DNA of 44,221 nt from Bacteroidales bacterium (GCA_022508605.1 JAFLUX010000014.1:1-44221); one strand, 5' to 3'; shown: positions 20,185 through 30,441, numbered from the stretch's first letter. Notes: generated by a model from the sequence alone, not told the origin. A program made the numbers and translations.

Positions 20185-22131
20185 TTGTACCGCAGCGTTT
20201 TGAACTCCCGTATTTACAAGTATATAGGCAGAGCATCCGTAAAATATCTGGATGTACGCTTGGTGCTGGCAATGGATGTATTCCTGTCCGTGCTGGCATC
20301 ATGCGTCGTGTACGGTATCGCCGTCTTCATACTTGACTGGGACATACTGCTGCAGCTGAAGTTCCGGCTTGTCTGGCTCATATCTTCGGCAGTGGCCTCC
20401 GCCCTGTCGTTCCTGGTTATGCGGACATACACCATAATCATCCGCCACACCGAGTTCCGGGACATAATTAAGTTCCTGCTTGCGCTCGGCTTGAAGGCCG
20501 CGATGATGGCGGTGCTCATGCTGGCATTCCTGCCGTTCAGCTGGTGGATAGCCCTGATGCTGTTATTCGACGTGTTGTTTTCCATCCTGCTGCTTACAGC
20601 CATGCGCCTGCTGATGATGGTCTTCTACAACCTTTACAAGTCGAAGGTGAGGGAAATACAGAGGTGCCGCAGGGTGTTCCTGTACGGCGTCTCGGACAAG
20701 TCCGCCGCCGCCATATCGAGGTTCAAGGACTCTTCCCACTACAACATAGTCGGAGTCATAACCCCCAACCCATCCTTGCGCCATACGCGCTTTGCGGACA
20801 AGACCGTGTATTATTGCGATTCGGAAGCGGCACTCGACAGGCTTGCCATGACCTCGTCCAGCACCGGCATATTGTTTACCGCCCAGAATGACGTGAAACT
20901 TGAGAATAACCGCCTTCTCCGCTTTGCCGGCAACCTCGGACTGAAAACCTTCATCCTGCCGGAGGTGGGGGAGCTGGACGAGGTGCAGGCCGTCAGCAGC
21001 ATACGCAATGTCAGGATAGAAGATTTGCTCGCGCGCGATGAAATCCGCATTTCCATGCAGGAGGTGCTTTCCGGTTTTTCCGGAAAAACGGTTCTTGTGA
21101 CAGGCGCCGCAGGCTCCATAGGCTCGGAGCTGTGCCGCCAGCTTTCGACCTTCGGCATATCTAAGCTGATACTTTTCGACAATGCCGAGACCCCCATGCA
21201 CAACCTCCGTCTGGAGCTGGAAGACAGCTTCCCCGACCTCGATTTCGTCCCTGTCATAGGAGACGTGCGCCTGGAAAGACGTCTCGACTTCACGTTCAGA
21301 CATTACCGCCCGGACGTGGTGTTCCACGCCGCCGCCTACAAACATGTGCCGCTCATGGAGGAAAACCCCTGCGAGTCCGTGCTCGTGAATTTCGTAGGCA
21401 CTGGGTATGTGGCCGAAAAGTGCGTGGAGTACGGGGTGGAGAAGATGGTCATGATATCTACCGACAAGGCTGTCAATCCCACCAATATCATGGGGTGCAC
21501 CAAGCGTCTTGCTGAAATTTATGTCCAAAGTCTCGGCCTTGCCATTGAGAAAGGGGAAAGACAGGGAAAGACCAAGTTCGTCACCACCCGTTTCGGCAAT
21601 GTGCTCGGCTCGAACGGCTCCGTCATACCGCGCTTCCTGGAGCAGATTGCAAAGGGAGGTCCGCTTACAGTGACCCATCCCGAAATCACGCGCTTCTTCA
21701 TGACCATACCGGAGGCCTGCCGTCTTGTCATGGAGGCCGCAGTCATGGATACGGCCAACCGTATATGCGTTTTCGACATGGGCGAACCTGTCAGGATAGA
21801 TTCCCTGGCAAGGCGCATGATAGAGCTCTCCGGATTCAAGGTGGACAAGGACATCAGGATAGAATATACGGGCCTGAGGTCTGGAGAGAAACTTTTTGAA
21901 GAGGTGCTTTCCAACGAGGAAAATACGGACCCGACCATGCACGGGCGCATCCGTATCGCAAAAGTGCGCACCTATGCTTACTCGGAAGCGGTGGATGCGG
22001 TGGAGAGACTGGGAGATTATGCCCGCAATGTCAGGATTCCTGAAATGGTCAGGCTGATGAAACAAATCGTGCCTGAATTCATTTCCAAGAACTCCAAATT
22101 CTCCGAATATGATGAAGCGCCTCTCTCCTGA
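20185..22131 (+). CDS. CapD/FlaA1-like membrane nucleoside-diphosphate-sugar epimerase/dehydratase
   Basis: N-terminal TM helices; TVLVTGAAGSIGSELCRQL; FHAAAYKHVPLMEENP; STDKAVNPTNIMGCTKRLAEI. Listed start 20095 overlaps the Wzc tail; TTG 20185 or a later ATG is more likely. Confidence 0.9.
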   Translation: MYRSVLNSRIYKYIGRASVKYLDVRLVLAMDVFLSVLASCVVYGIAVFILDWDILLQLKFRLVWLISSAVASALSFLVMRTYTIIIRHTEFRDIIKFLLALGLKAAMMAVLMLAFLPFSWWIALMLLFDVLFSILLLTAMRLLMMVFYNLYKSKVREIQRCRRVFLYGVSDKSAAAISRFKDSSHYNIVGVITPNPSLRHTRFADKTVYYCDSEAALDRLAMTSSSTGILFTAQNDVKLENNRLLRFAGNLGLKTFILPEVGELDEVQAVSSIRNVRIEDLLARDEIRISMQEVLSGFSGKTVLVTGAAGSIGSELCRQLSTFGISKLILFDNAETPMHNLRLELEDSFPDLDFVPVIGDVRLERRLDFTFRHYRPDVVFHAAAYKHVPLMEENPCESVLVNFVGTGYVAEKCVEYGVEKMVMISTDKAVNPTNIMGCTKRLAEIYVQSLGLAIEKGERQGKTKFVTTRFGNVLGSNGSVIPRFLEQIAKGGPLTVTHPEITRFFMTIPEACRLVMEAAVMDTANRICVFDMGEPVRIDSLARRMIELSGFKVDKDIRIEYTGLRSGEKLFEEVLSNEENTDPTMHGRIRIAKVRTYAYSEAVDAVERLGDYARNVRIPEMVRLMKQIVPEFISKNSKFSEYDEAPLS

Positions 22132-22624
22132 TGCGCTGCACTGGTATGTAGGCTGCGTGCGGAGCTGCCAGGAAAAGAGGGTGGCATCCGCATTGCGCGG
22201 GCGCGGGCTCGTGTGCTATCTGCCGCTGAGGCGCGAAGTGCGCCGGTGGAGCGACCGCAGGAAGGTCGTCGAATCGCTGCTCATCCCGCGTTATGTCTTT
22301 CTCCGTTGCAATGAGACCCAGCGGGTGGCTGTGTTGAAGTCCGAGCCGCGAATATGGGGCTTCATGGCTTCGGAAGGGCGTCCCTCCGTGGTGGGGGACG
22401 AGGAGATGGAGGCTTTCATCAAGATGGTTGAGAACGGTCGTCCTGTGAGGCTCGCGGAGTCCGGCGCCGTGCCCGGGGACAGGGTGCGGGTCACCAGCGG
22501 CCCCCTTGCGGGCGTTGAATGCCAGCTGGTGGGCATGTCCGGAAATCGCTGCCTTGCAGTGCAGCTCGGCCAGCTCGGAACGGCTCTTATGGATTTGGAA
22601 CTGGATTCAGTGGAACTGATATGA
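22109..22624 (+). CDS. UpxY/NusG-like transcription antiterminator
   Basis: LHWYVGCVRSCQEKRVASALRGRGLVCYLPLRREVRRWSDRRKVVESLLIPRYVFLRC NusG N-terminal-like; KOW-like PGDRVRVTSGPLAGVECQLV. Confidence 0.88.
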   Translation: MMKRLSPDALHWYVGCVRSCQEKRVASALRGRGLVCYLPLRREVRRWSDRRKVVESLLIPRYVFLRCNETQRVAVLKSEPRIWGFMASEGRPSVVGDEEMEAFIKMVENGRPVRLAESGAVPGDRVRVTSGPLAGVECQLVGMSGNRCLAVQLGQLGTALMDLELDSVELI

Positions 22625-23490
22625 ATATTATAGTAACGGGAGCGGGCGGCCAGCTCGGGACGGCGCTGCGGCGCGTGGCATCCTCGGACGCCGCGGACCG
22701 ATATATATTTACGGATGTCGCCGAACTCGACATCACCTCCCGCGAGGCCGTTTTCTCCGCCGTGCGCAGGGAAAAGGCCGACGCGATAGTCAATTGTGCC
22801 GCATATACGAATGTCGAGAAGGCTGAAGACGACTATGAGGCGGCATCGCTGCTGAATGCAACTGCCCCCGGCATCCTGGCCGAGGCGATGCAGGCATCCG
22901 GCGGCCTGCTTGTGCACATAAGCACCGACTATGTGTTCGGGAAAGATTCATTCAACACCCCGTGTACCGAGGATCGCCCCTGCGCCCCTTCCGGGGTCTA
23001 CGGCCTGACCAAACTGCGCGGAGAACAGGCCGTGCAGGCATCCGGCTGCCGGCATCTGATAATACGCACCTCCTGGCTGTACAGCGAATACGGGAACAAT
23101 TTCGTAAAGACCATGCTGCGTCTCAGCGCGGAGAAGCCCTCCCTGAACGTGGTGTTCGACCAGGTGGGAACCCCCACCTATGCCCTGGATCTTGCCCGGG
23201 CCATCCATACCGTCATTCACGGGCGGCTGTACGAGGGGCACGAGGGCATCTACCACTACTCCGGCGAAGGCGTGTGCAGCTGGTACGATTTCGCGGAGGC
23301 GATAGCGTCCATGTCCGGCCACACCGGCTGCGAAATACATCCGTGCCGCAGCGCGGAATATCCGAGCAAGGTAGAAAGGCCGGCATACTCCGTACTCGAC
23401 AAGACAAAATTCAAGAAGACCTTCGGCATCCCTGTCCGGTATTGGCGTGACAGCCTCTCCGAATGTCTTTCAAACATGACCGAAATATGA
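22621..23490 (+). CDS. rfbD: dTDP-4-dehydrorhamnose reductase
   Basis: [61 protein letters not shown] overlap with the UpxY gene. Confidence 0.94.
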   Translation: MNIIVTGAGGQLGTALRRVASSDAADRYIFTDVAELDITSREAVFSAVRREKADAIVNCAAYTNVEKAEDDYEAASLLNATAPGILAEAMQASGGLLVHISTDYVFGKDSFNTPCTEDRPCAPSGVYGLTKLRGEQAVQASGCRHLIIRTSWLYSEYGNNFVKTMLRLSAEKPSLNVVFDQVGTPTYALDLARAIHTVIHGRLYEGHEGIYHYSGEGVCSWYDFAEAIASMSGHTGCEIHPCRSAEYPSKVERPAYSVLDKTKFKKTFGIPVRYWRDSLSECLSNMTEI

Positions 23491-24365
23491 AAGGAATAGT
23501 TCTCGCGGGCGGTTCGGGAACCCGCCTTTATCCAATCACGAAGGGAGTGAGCAAACAGCTTCTCCCGGTGTATGACAAACCTATGGTGTACTATCCCGTC
23601 AGCGTTCTGATGCTTGCCGGGATACGGGAGATACTGATAATATCTACTCCTGAGGACCTTCCGTCGTTCCGCCGCCTTCTGGGCGACGGGAGCGACTACG
23701 GCGTGCACTTCGAATATGCCGAGCAGCCGTCTCCGGACGGACTCGCCCAGGCATTCATCATAGGGCGCGACTTCATCGGCGATGACAGCGTGTGCCTCGT
23801 GCTGGGCGACAACATCTTCTATGGCGAGAACTTCACCGGCAAGCTCAAGGAGGCGGTGCGTGCGGCGGAGGAAGATAGCCTCGCGACAGTCTTCGGCTAT
23901 TGGGTGAAAGACCCCGAGCGCTACGGAGTGGCGGAGTTCGATGCCTCGGGCCGGTGCCTGAGCATAGAGGAGAAGCCGTCGTCCCCGAAGTCGAACTATG
24001 CGGTGGTGGGGCTGTATTTCTATCCCAACGAGGTGGTGGACGTGGCTGCCCGCATCAAGCCGAGCGCGAGGGGAGAGCTCGAGATAACCACGGTGAACCA
24101 GGAATTTCTGCATTCCGACAAGCTGAAGGTGCAGACCCTGGGGCGCGGATTCGCGTGGCTGGACACTGGGACGTTCGACTCCCTCAGCGATGCGGGGACC
24201 TTCGTGGAGGTGATAGAGAAGCGCCAGGGCCTGAAGATAGCCTGCCTCGAGGACATAGCCTACAAGCGCGGCTGGATAAGCGCGGAGCGTCTGCGGGAGC
24301 TGGCGGCGCCGATGGCGAAGAATCAGTATGGTCAGTATCTACTTAAAATAGCGGAGAAGCAGTGA
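23487..24365 (+). CDS. rfbA: Glucose-1-phosphate thymidylyltransferase
   Basis: [68 protein letters not shown] overlap with rfbD. Confidence 0.97.
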   Translation: MKGIVLAGGSGTRLYPITKGVSKQLLPVYDKPMVYYPVSVLMLAGIREILIISTPEDLPSFRRLLGDGSDYGVHFEYAEQPSPDGLAQAFIIGRDFIGDDSVCLVLGDNIFYGENFTGKLKEAVRAAEEDSLATVFGYWVKDPERYGVAEFDASGRCLSIEEKPSSPKSNYAVVGLYFYPNEVVDVAARIKPSARGELEITTVNQEFLHSDKLKVQTLGRGFAWLDTGTFDSLSDAGTFVEVIEKRQGLKIACLEDIAYKRGWISAERLRELAAPMAKNQYGQYLLKIAEKQ

Positions 24366-25498
24366 AACGCAGCATAATCATAAGCGGCGGAGCCGGATTC
24401 ATAGGGTCTCACGTGGTGCGTCTGTTCGTGAACAAATACCCTGACTACAGGATAGTGAACCTCGACAAGCTGACGTATGCGGGGAACCTCGCGAACCTCA
24501 AGGACATAGAGGACAGACCCAACTATCGTTTCGTAAAAGGGGACATCTGCGACTTCGAGAGCGTCCTGTCCCTCATGCGCGAGGAGAGCGTCGACGGCAT
24601 CATACACCTTGCAGCGGAAAGCCATGTGGACCGCAGCATCAAGGATCCGTTCACATTCGCCAGGACCAATGTGCTGGGCACCCTGAGCCTCCTTCAGGCC
24701 GCGCGCCTGTACTGGGAGGGTCTTCCGGAGCGATACTCCGGCAAGCTGTTCTACCACATCAGTACGGATGAGGTGTACGGCGCTCTCGAGATGACCTGCC
24801 CGGAGGGCATGGAGGCCCCGTTCACGAGCGGGGCGAGCAGCGGGTCGCACCACCTGGCCTACGGCAGCGAGTTCTTCACTGAGGATAGGAAATACAGCCC
24901 CCACAGCCCCTACAGCGCGTCGAAGGCGTCCAGCGACCACTTCGTGCGTGCGTTCCACGACACCTACGGCATGCCCGTCGTGGTGACCAACTGTTCCAAC
25001 AACTACGGCCCGTATCAGTTTCCGGAGAAGCTCATCCCACTGTTCATAAACAATATAGTGCATCGCCGGAGCCTTCCTGTGTACGGACGCGGCGAGAATG
25101 TCCGCGACTGGCTGTATGTGGAGGACCATGCGAGGGCGATAGACACTATCTTCCATAGCGGCAAGGTCGCAGAGACGTACAACATAGGCGGATTCAACGA
25201 GTGGAAAAACATAGATGTAATCCGGCTTCTCATCAGGGCCGTGGACAGGCAGCTGGGACGCGCCGAGGGCGCGGATGACGACCTGGTGACCTTCGTCACG
25301 GACAGGGCCGGGCACGACCTGCGCTATGCCATAGACAGCCGGAAGCTGCGTAGCGAACTCGGGTGGGAGCCGTCGCTGCAGTTCGAAGAAGGCATCGAAA
25401 GGACGGTGCGGTGGTATCTCGACAATGCCGCCTGGATGGAGAACGTGACTTCGGGTGACTACCTGAAGTACTACGAGGACATGTACAAGGGGCGTTAG
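24362..25498 (+). CDS. rfbB: dTDP-glucose 4,6-dehydratase
   Basis: [71 protein letters not shown] start overlapping the rfbA stop. Confidence 0.96.
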   Translation: MKRSIIISGGAGFIGSHVVRLFVNKYPDYRIVNLDKLTYAGNLANLKDIEDRPNYRFVKGDICDFESVLSLMREESVDGIIHLAAESHVDRSIKDPFTFARTNVLGTLSLLQAARLYWEGLPERYSGKLFYHISTDEVYGALEMTCPEGMEAPFTSGASSGSHHLAYGSEFFTEDRKYSPHSPYSASKASSDHFVRAFHDTYGMPVVVTNCSNNYGPYQFPEKLIPLFINNIVHRRSLPVYGRGENVRDWLYVEDHARAIDTIFHSGKVAETYNIGGFNEWKNIDVIRLLIRAVDRQLGRAEGADDDLVTFVTDRAGHDLRYAIDSRKLRSELGWEPSLQFEEGIERTVRWYLDNAAWMENVTSGDYLKYYEDMYKGR

Positions 25499-26694
25499 AT
25501 TCCCAGGAGCTTCTTTCGCGCAAGCAGGCAGTCTCCGATGACTATTGCCTTGCGCCCGAGCGTGGACAGCCTTATCTTCGTGTCTGCGGCTACCCTTTCC
25601 ATGGACAGCCTGTTGACTGCCGTGCGTATGGGCAGGGTAAGGTGCTCTCCGCCCACGATGAGGCGCCCGCCTATGACCACGAGGCCCGGGTTGAAGATGT
25701 TGATGATTCCGGCTATCCCGCGTCCGAGGGTTTCTCCGATTTCTCCTATGCTTTGGATGGCGAGCACGTCGCCTTTGAGTATGGCATCCAGTATCTCGGA
25801 AAGCTCGATGTCGCCCTTGTCCCGGTATATCCTGTAGAGGGACGAACGGCGGCCCGACTTCAGTTTCTCCGTGAGTATGCGGTGCAGCGCCGAACCGGAT
25901 GCGCCGGTCTCCAGACAGCCCACCTTTCCGCAGCGGCACATGATGTCGTTGTCCAACAGGGGGAAATGTCCTATCTCCCCGGAAAATCCCGACTTGCCGT
26001 AGTACAGCTGCCCGTCGAGTATCATCCCCATGCCGAGGCCCCAGCTCAGGTTTATGGCAATCATGTTGCGGTCGGCATGCCTGCCGAGGCTCATATACTC
26101 TCCGTAAGTCAGGGCGCGGGAATCGTTTTCCACGTTGACCGGGACGTTCAGCTCCCTCTGGAATATATCCTTGAGAGGGATGTCGTCGCTGACGAAGTAG
26201 GTGAGCGAATAGCCCTGCTCCGGGTTGACCCTTCCGGTCAGGCTCACTCCCACGGCCAGCACCTTTATCCACGGGATGCCGGCTGCCATAACCCTGTCCT
26301 TTACCATCCTGCACATTTCCCTGAATGAGGCCCCGTCCGACTTGAGCACGAATTCGATGTCCTCCAAATAGTGGAGCAGATTGCCCTTGAAGTCGGTAAT
26401 CGCCACGTGGAAATGGTGTCTGGCTATGTCTATGCCCACGAAGAATCCGGCATTGGGGTCGAGCCCGTATATGCTCGGACGCCGTCCTCCGGACGTGCCT
26501 ATCTTGCCTTCGTCCAGGAGAAAGCCCTCATCCATCAGCTCGCCAATCAGCTTGGTGATGGTGGGCACGCTTATGCCGAGTTCCTTGCTGAAGTACGATA
26601 TGCTTGAATTGTCATGGTTGATGCAAAGTTTGAGAATGTCCCGTTTTATCAGGGCATTCTTTCCTGTGGCATCGTTTAGGAAGCTGCTCGGCAT
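25495..26694 (-). CDS. ROK family transcriptional regulator / sugar kinase-like
   Basis: N-terminal winged-helix LINHDNSSISYFSKELGISVPTITKLIGELMDEGFL; ROK CRCGKVGCLETGASG; FVGIDIARHHFHVAITDFKGN. Start MPSSFLNDATGKN at 26694. Confidence 0.92.
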   Translation of the reverse strand: MPSSFLNDATGKNALIKRDILKLCINHDNSSISYFSKELGISVPTITKLIGELMDEGFLLDEGKIGTSGGRRPSIYGLDPNAGFFVGIDIARHHFHVAITDFKGNLLHYLEDIEFVLKSDGASFREMCRMVKDRVMAAGIPWIKVLAVGVSLTGRVNPEQGYSLTYFVSDDIPLKDIFQRELNVPVNVENDSRALTYGEYMSLGRHADRNMIAINLSWGLGMGMILDGQLYYGKSGFSGEIGHFPLLDNDIMCRCGKVGCLETGASGSALHRILTEKLKSGRRSSLYRIYRDKGDIELSEILDAILKGDVLAIQSIGEIGETLGRGIAGIINIFNPGLVVIGGRLIVGGEHLTLPIRTAVNRLSMERVAADTKIRLSTLGRKAIVIGDCLLARKKLLGI

Positions 26695-26713
26695 GGCACA
26701 ATGAGTTCTTATG

Positions 26714-26721
26714 CAAAAATA
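26714..26721 (-). promoter_or_regulatory. ROK gene promoter -7 box (TAnnTTTG)
   Basis: Minus strand TATTTTTG, 19 nt before the ROK ATG. Confidence 0.55.
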
Positions 26722-26733
26722 CCAATTATTTCC

Positions 26734-26741
26734 TATATTTG
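26734..26741 (+). promoter_or_regulatory. Sensor-trkH promoter -7 box (TAnnTTTG)
   Basis: TATATTTG, 25 nt before ATG 26767. Confidence 0.65.
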
Positions 26742-26766
26742 TGCATATTTTGTAAAAAATTTTAAA

Positions 26767-27585
26767 ATGAAATTGTCGATAAGGACAAAGTTGACGCTTA
26801 GTCTCAGTGCGATTGCGGCAATACTGCTGATTTCTGCCACCATATCGGTTCTTGAATATGCCAAGATGAGCACTTATGTCTCCGACCTCATCGCCGATGA
26901 CATACAGAGCCTCAACACGGCCCACAAGCTCGCGGACATAAGCAGCCGCTACAACCTCGACATACTGGCGGCGATAGGGGACGACTCGGACGCGGAGATT
27001 CCGGTCTTCGACCAGGAGTACTTCCTGTCGCACTGCGATTCTTTGCGCACATCCCTTGAACTTAATGTCATACAGCCGCTTACCGATTCAGTGGTGTATT
27101 CCTGCTCGGCCTATGTCCTCACCTCGCTCGAGCTGGGCAACGTGCTCGACTCCTATTTCATAGACTCGCGCAGCTGGTACTTCAACAGGCTGCAACCCGG
27201 ATTCGCCCTGCTCTCATCCGACATAGACGCCCTTGAGACGGCCATCTACAACGACCTGGAAAAAAACTCCAAGACCTTCGAGCGGGGCTTCTACCGCAGC
27301 ATCATCCCCGGAGTGGTGGCCGTTGCCGTGGGGCTTCTCCTCGTGCTGATGCTGCTGCTCTTCATCCTGTCCTACTACGTGACCCCGCTCTACCGCATGC
27401 TCGACGCCCTGGACGGATACCGTTCATACAACAAGAAATACACCTATACATTTGAAGGGGACGACCAGCTGCTCAAGCTCAACGAGGGCATATCGGAGGT
27501 CGCCAATGAGAATCTTCAGCTCCGCAAACGCCTGAAAGACCTGAAATCGAGAATCTCAGATGAACTGGAAAGCAATCAGCCGTAA
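26767..27585 (+). CDS. Two-TM membrane sensor-like protein without an output domain
   Basis: TM1 LTLSLSAIAAILLISATISVL; periplasmic helical region; TM2 IIPGVVAVAVGLLLVLMLLLFILSYYV followed by HAMP-like/coiled coil TPLYRMLDALDGYRSYNKKY...ENLQLRKRLKDLKSRI; ends without HisKA, HATPase or MCP domain. Confidence 0.75.
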   Translation: MKLSIRTKLTLSLSAIAAILLISATISVLEYAKMSTYVSDLIADDIQSLNTAHKLADISSRYNLDILAAIGDDSDAEIPVFDQEYFLSHCDSLRTSLELNVIQPLTDSVVYSCSAYVLTSLELGNVLDSYFIDSRSWYFNRLQPGFALLSSDIDALETAIYNDLEKNSKTFERGFYRSIIPGVVAVAVGLLLVLMLLLFILSYYVTPLYRMLDALDGYRSYNKKYTYTFEGDDQLLKLNEGISEVANENLQLRKRLKDLKSRISDELESNQP

Positions 27586-29014
27586 CGTAGGGCTTGCCCT
27601 CCTCGTGAGCTCCCTGTTCATGTTCCTTTCGGTGCTGGTGTCGGTGCTGAACGGGAATGACAGTGCGCTGGCGGCTCTGATCATCAGCTTTACCATCACT
27701 TTCATAGTGGGTGTGTTCCCATTCATCTTCGTCAGGCGCACGAAGGAAATAAGCCTGAAGGAAGGCTATGTCACAATAGCCCTCTCGTGGCTTCTGTCCT
27801 TCATATTCGGCATGCTGCCATACGCCCTGTGGGGCGGTCCGTTCACCCTGCAGAATGCCTGGTTCGAGAGCGTGTCGGGCTTTACCACCACAGGGGCCAC
27901 CATACTCGACAATATAGAGGCGCTGCCCCGCAGCCTGCTGTTCTGGCGCAGCAGCACGCATTTCATCGGCGGACTCGGAGTAGTCGTGTTCCTGCTTCTG
28001 ATTATCCCTGATTCCAGCCCGGTGAAGCTGAGGCTGGTAAATATGGAGCTGACTTCGCTCTCCCGCGGTGCGTATTCCACCCGCACCAACAGGATAGTAT
28101 ACATCTTCGCATACGTTTACTTGGCCATATTCCTGCTCGCCCTGCTGCTTTACTTCCTGGCGGGCATGCCGGCATTCGACGCCGTATGCCATGCGATGAG
28201 CGTGTCCGCAACGGGCGGATTCAGCACCCGCAACGCCTCCATCGGGGCCTTCGGCTCCCGCTGGGTGGAAGCCGCCACGATGCTGTGCATGTACCTTTCG
28301 TCCCTGCATTTCGGCCTGCTTTTCCTCGTGGTGGCCCGCCGTTCCCTGAAACCGCTCAACAATCCTGTCGTAAAATACTACACAGCATTCGTGCTCGTGT
28401 TTTCGTTCATACTCGGCATATCCCTGAAGGCGGGCGGCTTCTTTGCGAGCACCGGAGAGGCCCTCTGGAACGGGCTCTTTGAAATCCTGTGCATCTCGAC
28501 CACGTCCGGTTTCGCCATCGCGGACAATGCGCACTGGCCTGCGGCACTCGGCGGCCTGCTGGTGATAGTGGCGGTGGTGTGCGGATGTGCCGGTTCCACG
28601 TCGGGCGGTCTCAAGATAGACAGGATAATACTGCTGTTCAAGTCCGTGGGACGCCAGCTGAACCGCACCCTGCATCCGTCCTCCATGAACGAGGTACGCC
28701 TCGGGGGGAGGATACTGCGAGACTCGGATGTGGCCCCGCACCTGCTGTACATAGCCCTGTACGTGGTGCTGATGTCTTTTTCCGCCCTTCTGTGCCTTGC
28801 CGCCGGGGTGGATTGGCAGAATTCCGTGGCCGCTTCGGTGACGAGCCTCAGCAATGTAGGACCGGCTCTCGGAGAAATGGGGTCGATGGGCTCGTTCAAC
28901 AGTGCCCCGGATGCCGCCAAATTCGTGTACACCGTGGATATGTTCCTCGGCCGCATAGAGATATATCCCGTATTGTCCGTGGTGGCGATGCTCTTCGAAC
29001 GGCGCAACCGCTGA
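27560..29014 (+). CDS. trkH: TrkH family potassium uptake protein
   Basis: Repeated selectivity-filter-like loops SGFTTTGATIL, SVSATGGFSTRN, STTSGFA, SLSNVGPALG; multi-TM. Confidence 0.93.
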   Translation: MNWKAISRNVGLALLVSSLFMFLSVLVSVLNGNDSALAALIISFTITFIVGVFPFIFVRRTKEISLKEGYVTIALSWLLSFIFGMLPYALWGGPFTLQNAWFESVSGFTTTGATILDNIEALPRSLLFWRSSTHFIGGLGVVVFLLLIIPDSSPVKLRLVNMELTSLSRGAYSTRTNRIVYIFAYVYLAIFLLALLLYFLAGMPAFDAVCHAMSVSATGGFSTRNASIGAFGSRWVEAATMLCMYLSSLHFGLLFLVVARRSLKPLNNPVVKYYTAFVLVFSFILGISLKAGGFFASTGEALWNGLFEILCISTTSGFAIADNAHWPAALGGLLVIVAVVCGCAGSTSGGLKIDRIILLFKSVGRQLNRTLHPSSMNEVRLGGRILRDSDVAPHLLYIALYVVLMSFSALLCLAAGVDWQNSVAASVTSLSNVGPALGEMGSMGSFNSAPDAAKFVYTVDMFLGRIEIYPVLSVVAMLFERRNR

Positions 29015-30441
29015 TGGACCCGAAACGCCTTTACGATGGATTCACGGAAGCGCTCGGGGCGGAGGCCACTCCGTGCCAGGACGCCCTTTTCCGTTCGCTC
29101 TCCGATTTTCTGTGCGGCGACGATGCGGACATTTTCGTAATAAACGGCTATGCCGGAACGGGCAAGACCACTGCCGTGTCGGCCGTAATCAACTATCTGC
29201 GCCTCGTCGGGATAAAGTCGGTGCTGCTCGCCCCCACCGGCAGGGCGGCGAAGGTCTTGTCTTCAGTGTCGGGCCGCCAGGCATATACGGTGCACAAGCA
29301 CATATACAGGCAGAAATCCGTCGGCAGCGACGGCTACGGACGCTTCAGCCTAAGCCCGAACAAGTCGAGGCACACGCTGTTCGTGGTGGATGAAGTGTCC
29401 CTTGTGGGCATAGACGGCATGCAGCAGGGACAGGCCGTGTTCGGCTCCGGGAATCTGCTGGAAGACCTCGTGTCTTTCGTGCGCTCGGGCGATGACTGCC
29501 GTCTTGTATTGCTCGGCGATGCGGCACAGCTGCCTCCCGTCGGTCTGGATGCTTCTCCAGCCCTCAGCCCTGAATACATGGACTCTTTCGGAGGCGTGCG
29601 CCGCGCTGAGCTGACGACCGTGGTGCGCCAGGCCTCCGATTCGGGCATATTGGCCAATGCGACGTCGCTGCGCTGCATGATACAGCAGTCCGGCAATGAC
29701 GAACTCTTCGACTCCCTCGGCCTGGAGGCTCCGGAGGGGGGCGATGTGGAACGCATAGGAGGCTCGGAGCTCATCGAGACGATAAGCGCCGCGTACGACC
29801 GCTACGGCCAGGACAATACGGTGGTGCTGTGCCGCTCCAACAAGCGCGCCATACGCTACAATCTCGGGATAAGGGCCAGCGTGCTTTTCAAGGAGGAGGA
29901 AATCTCCCGGGGGGACAGGTTCATGATAGTCAAGAACTGCTACCAGTTCGTGGAAGACCTGGAGCAGATGGATTACATAGCGAACGGCGATGTGGCCGAA
30001 CTTCAGAAAATATGGAACTACGAGGAGCGCTACGGACTCCGTTTCGCCGACGCGATATTGAGTTTCCCCGACTACGCGGATGCCGAAATCAGGGCCAAGG
30101 TGTGCCTCGACGTGCTGACTTCAGAAGCGGCTTCGCTGACTTATGAGCAGCAGAACGCCCTTTATGCCGGGGTGTCGGCGGATTATTCCGACAGGGGCTC
30201 GAAGAAGAAAATCTGGGAGGCCGTAAGGGAAGACCCGTACTTCAACGCCTTGCAGCTGAAATATGCGGATGCTATCACATGCCACAAGGCGCAGGGCGGA
30301 CAGTGGGACTGCGTGTTCATAGACAATCCTTTCTGGCAGGACGTGCAGACGACGGAAGACCTGAAGTGGCTGTACACAGCCCTTACCCGCGCCGTGAAAA
30401 AAGTATATCTTGTGAACTTCAGGGATTCTTTCTTCAGATGA
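29014..30441 (+). CDS. RecD-like superfamily 1 DNA helicase / AAA ATPase
   Basis: INGYAGTGKTTAVSAVINYLR Walker A, LLAPTGRAAKVLS, FVVDEVSLVG, ITCHKAQGGQWDCVFID, WLYTALTRAVKKVYLV. ATG 29014 overlaps the trkH stop. Confidence 0.92.
   Translation: MDPKRLYDGFTEALGAEATPCQDALFRSLSDFLCGDDADIFVINGYAGTGKTTAVSAVINYLRLVGIKSVLLAPTGRAAKVLSSVSGRQAYTVHKHIYRQKSVGSDGYGRFSLSPNKSRHTLFVVDEVSLVGIDGMQQGQAVFGSGNLLEDLVSFVRSGDDCRLVLLGDAAQLPPVGLDASPALSPEYMDSFGGVRRAELTTVVRQASDSGILANATSLRCMIQQSGNDELFDSLGLEAPEGGDVERIGGSELIETISAAYDRYGQDNTVVLCRSNKRAIRYNLGIRASVLFKEEEISRGDRFMIVKNCYQFVEDLEQMDYIANGDVAELQKIWNYEERYGLRFADAILSFPDYADAEIRAKVCLDVLTSEAASLTYEQQNALYAGVSADYSDRGSKKKIWEAVREDPYFNALQLKYADAITCHKAQGGQWDCVFIDNPFWQDVQTTEDLKWLYTALTRAVKKVYLVNFRDSFFR

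Noticed and set aside
20563-22065. 500-aa minus-strand ORF opposite the CapD-like gene
   Set aside because: Typical antisense shadow ORF in GC-rich DNA; H/G-rich translation, no signal or motif, while the + strand frame has clear SDR motifs.
24332-26314. 660-aa minus-strand ORF
   Set aside because: Shadow of rfbB on the opposite strand, continuing out of frame through the ROK gene; low-complexity R/G/H-rich translation with no recognisable domain.
26695-27033. N-terminal extension of the ROK ORF
   Set aside because: Crosses the divergent promoter region and is antisense to the sensor gene; the winged-helix N-terminus begins after ATG 26694.
28489-29013. N-terminal extension of the RecD-like helicase ORF
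   Set aside because: Out-of-frame reading through trkH; ATG 29014 overlapping the trkH stop is followed directly by the helicase domain.
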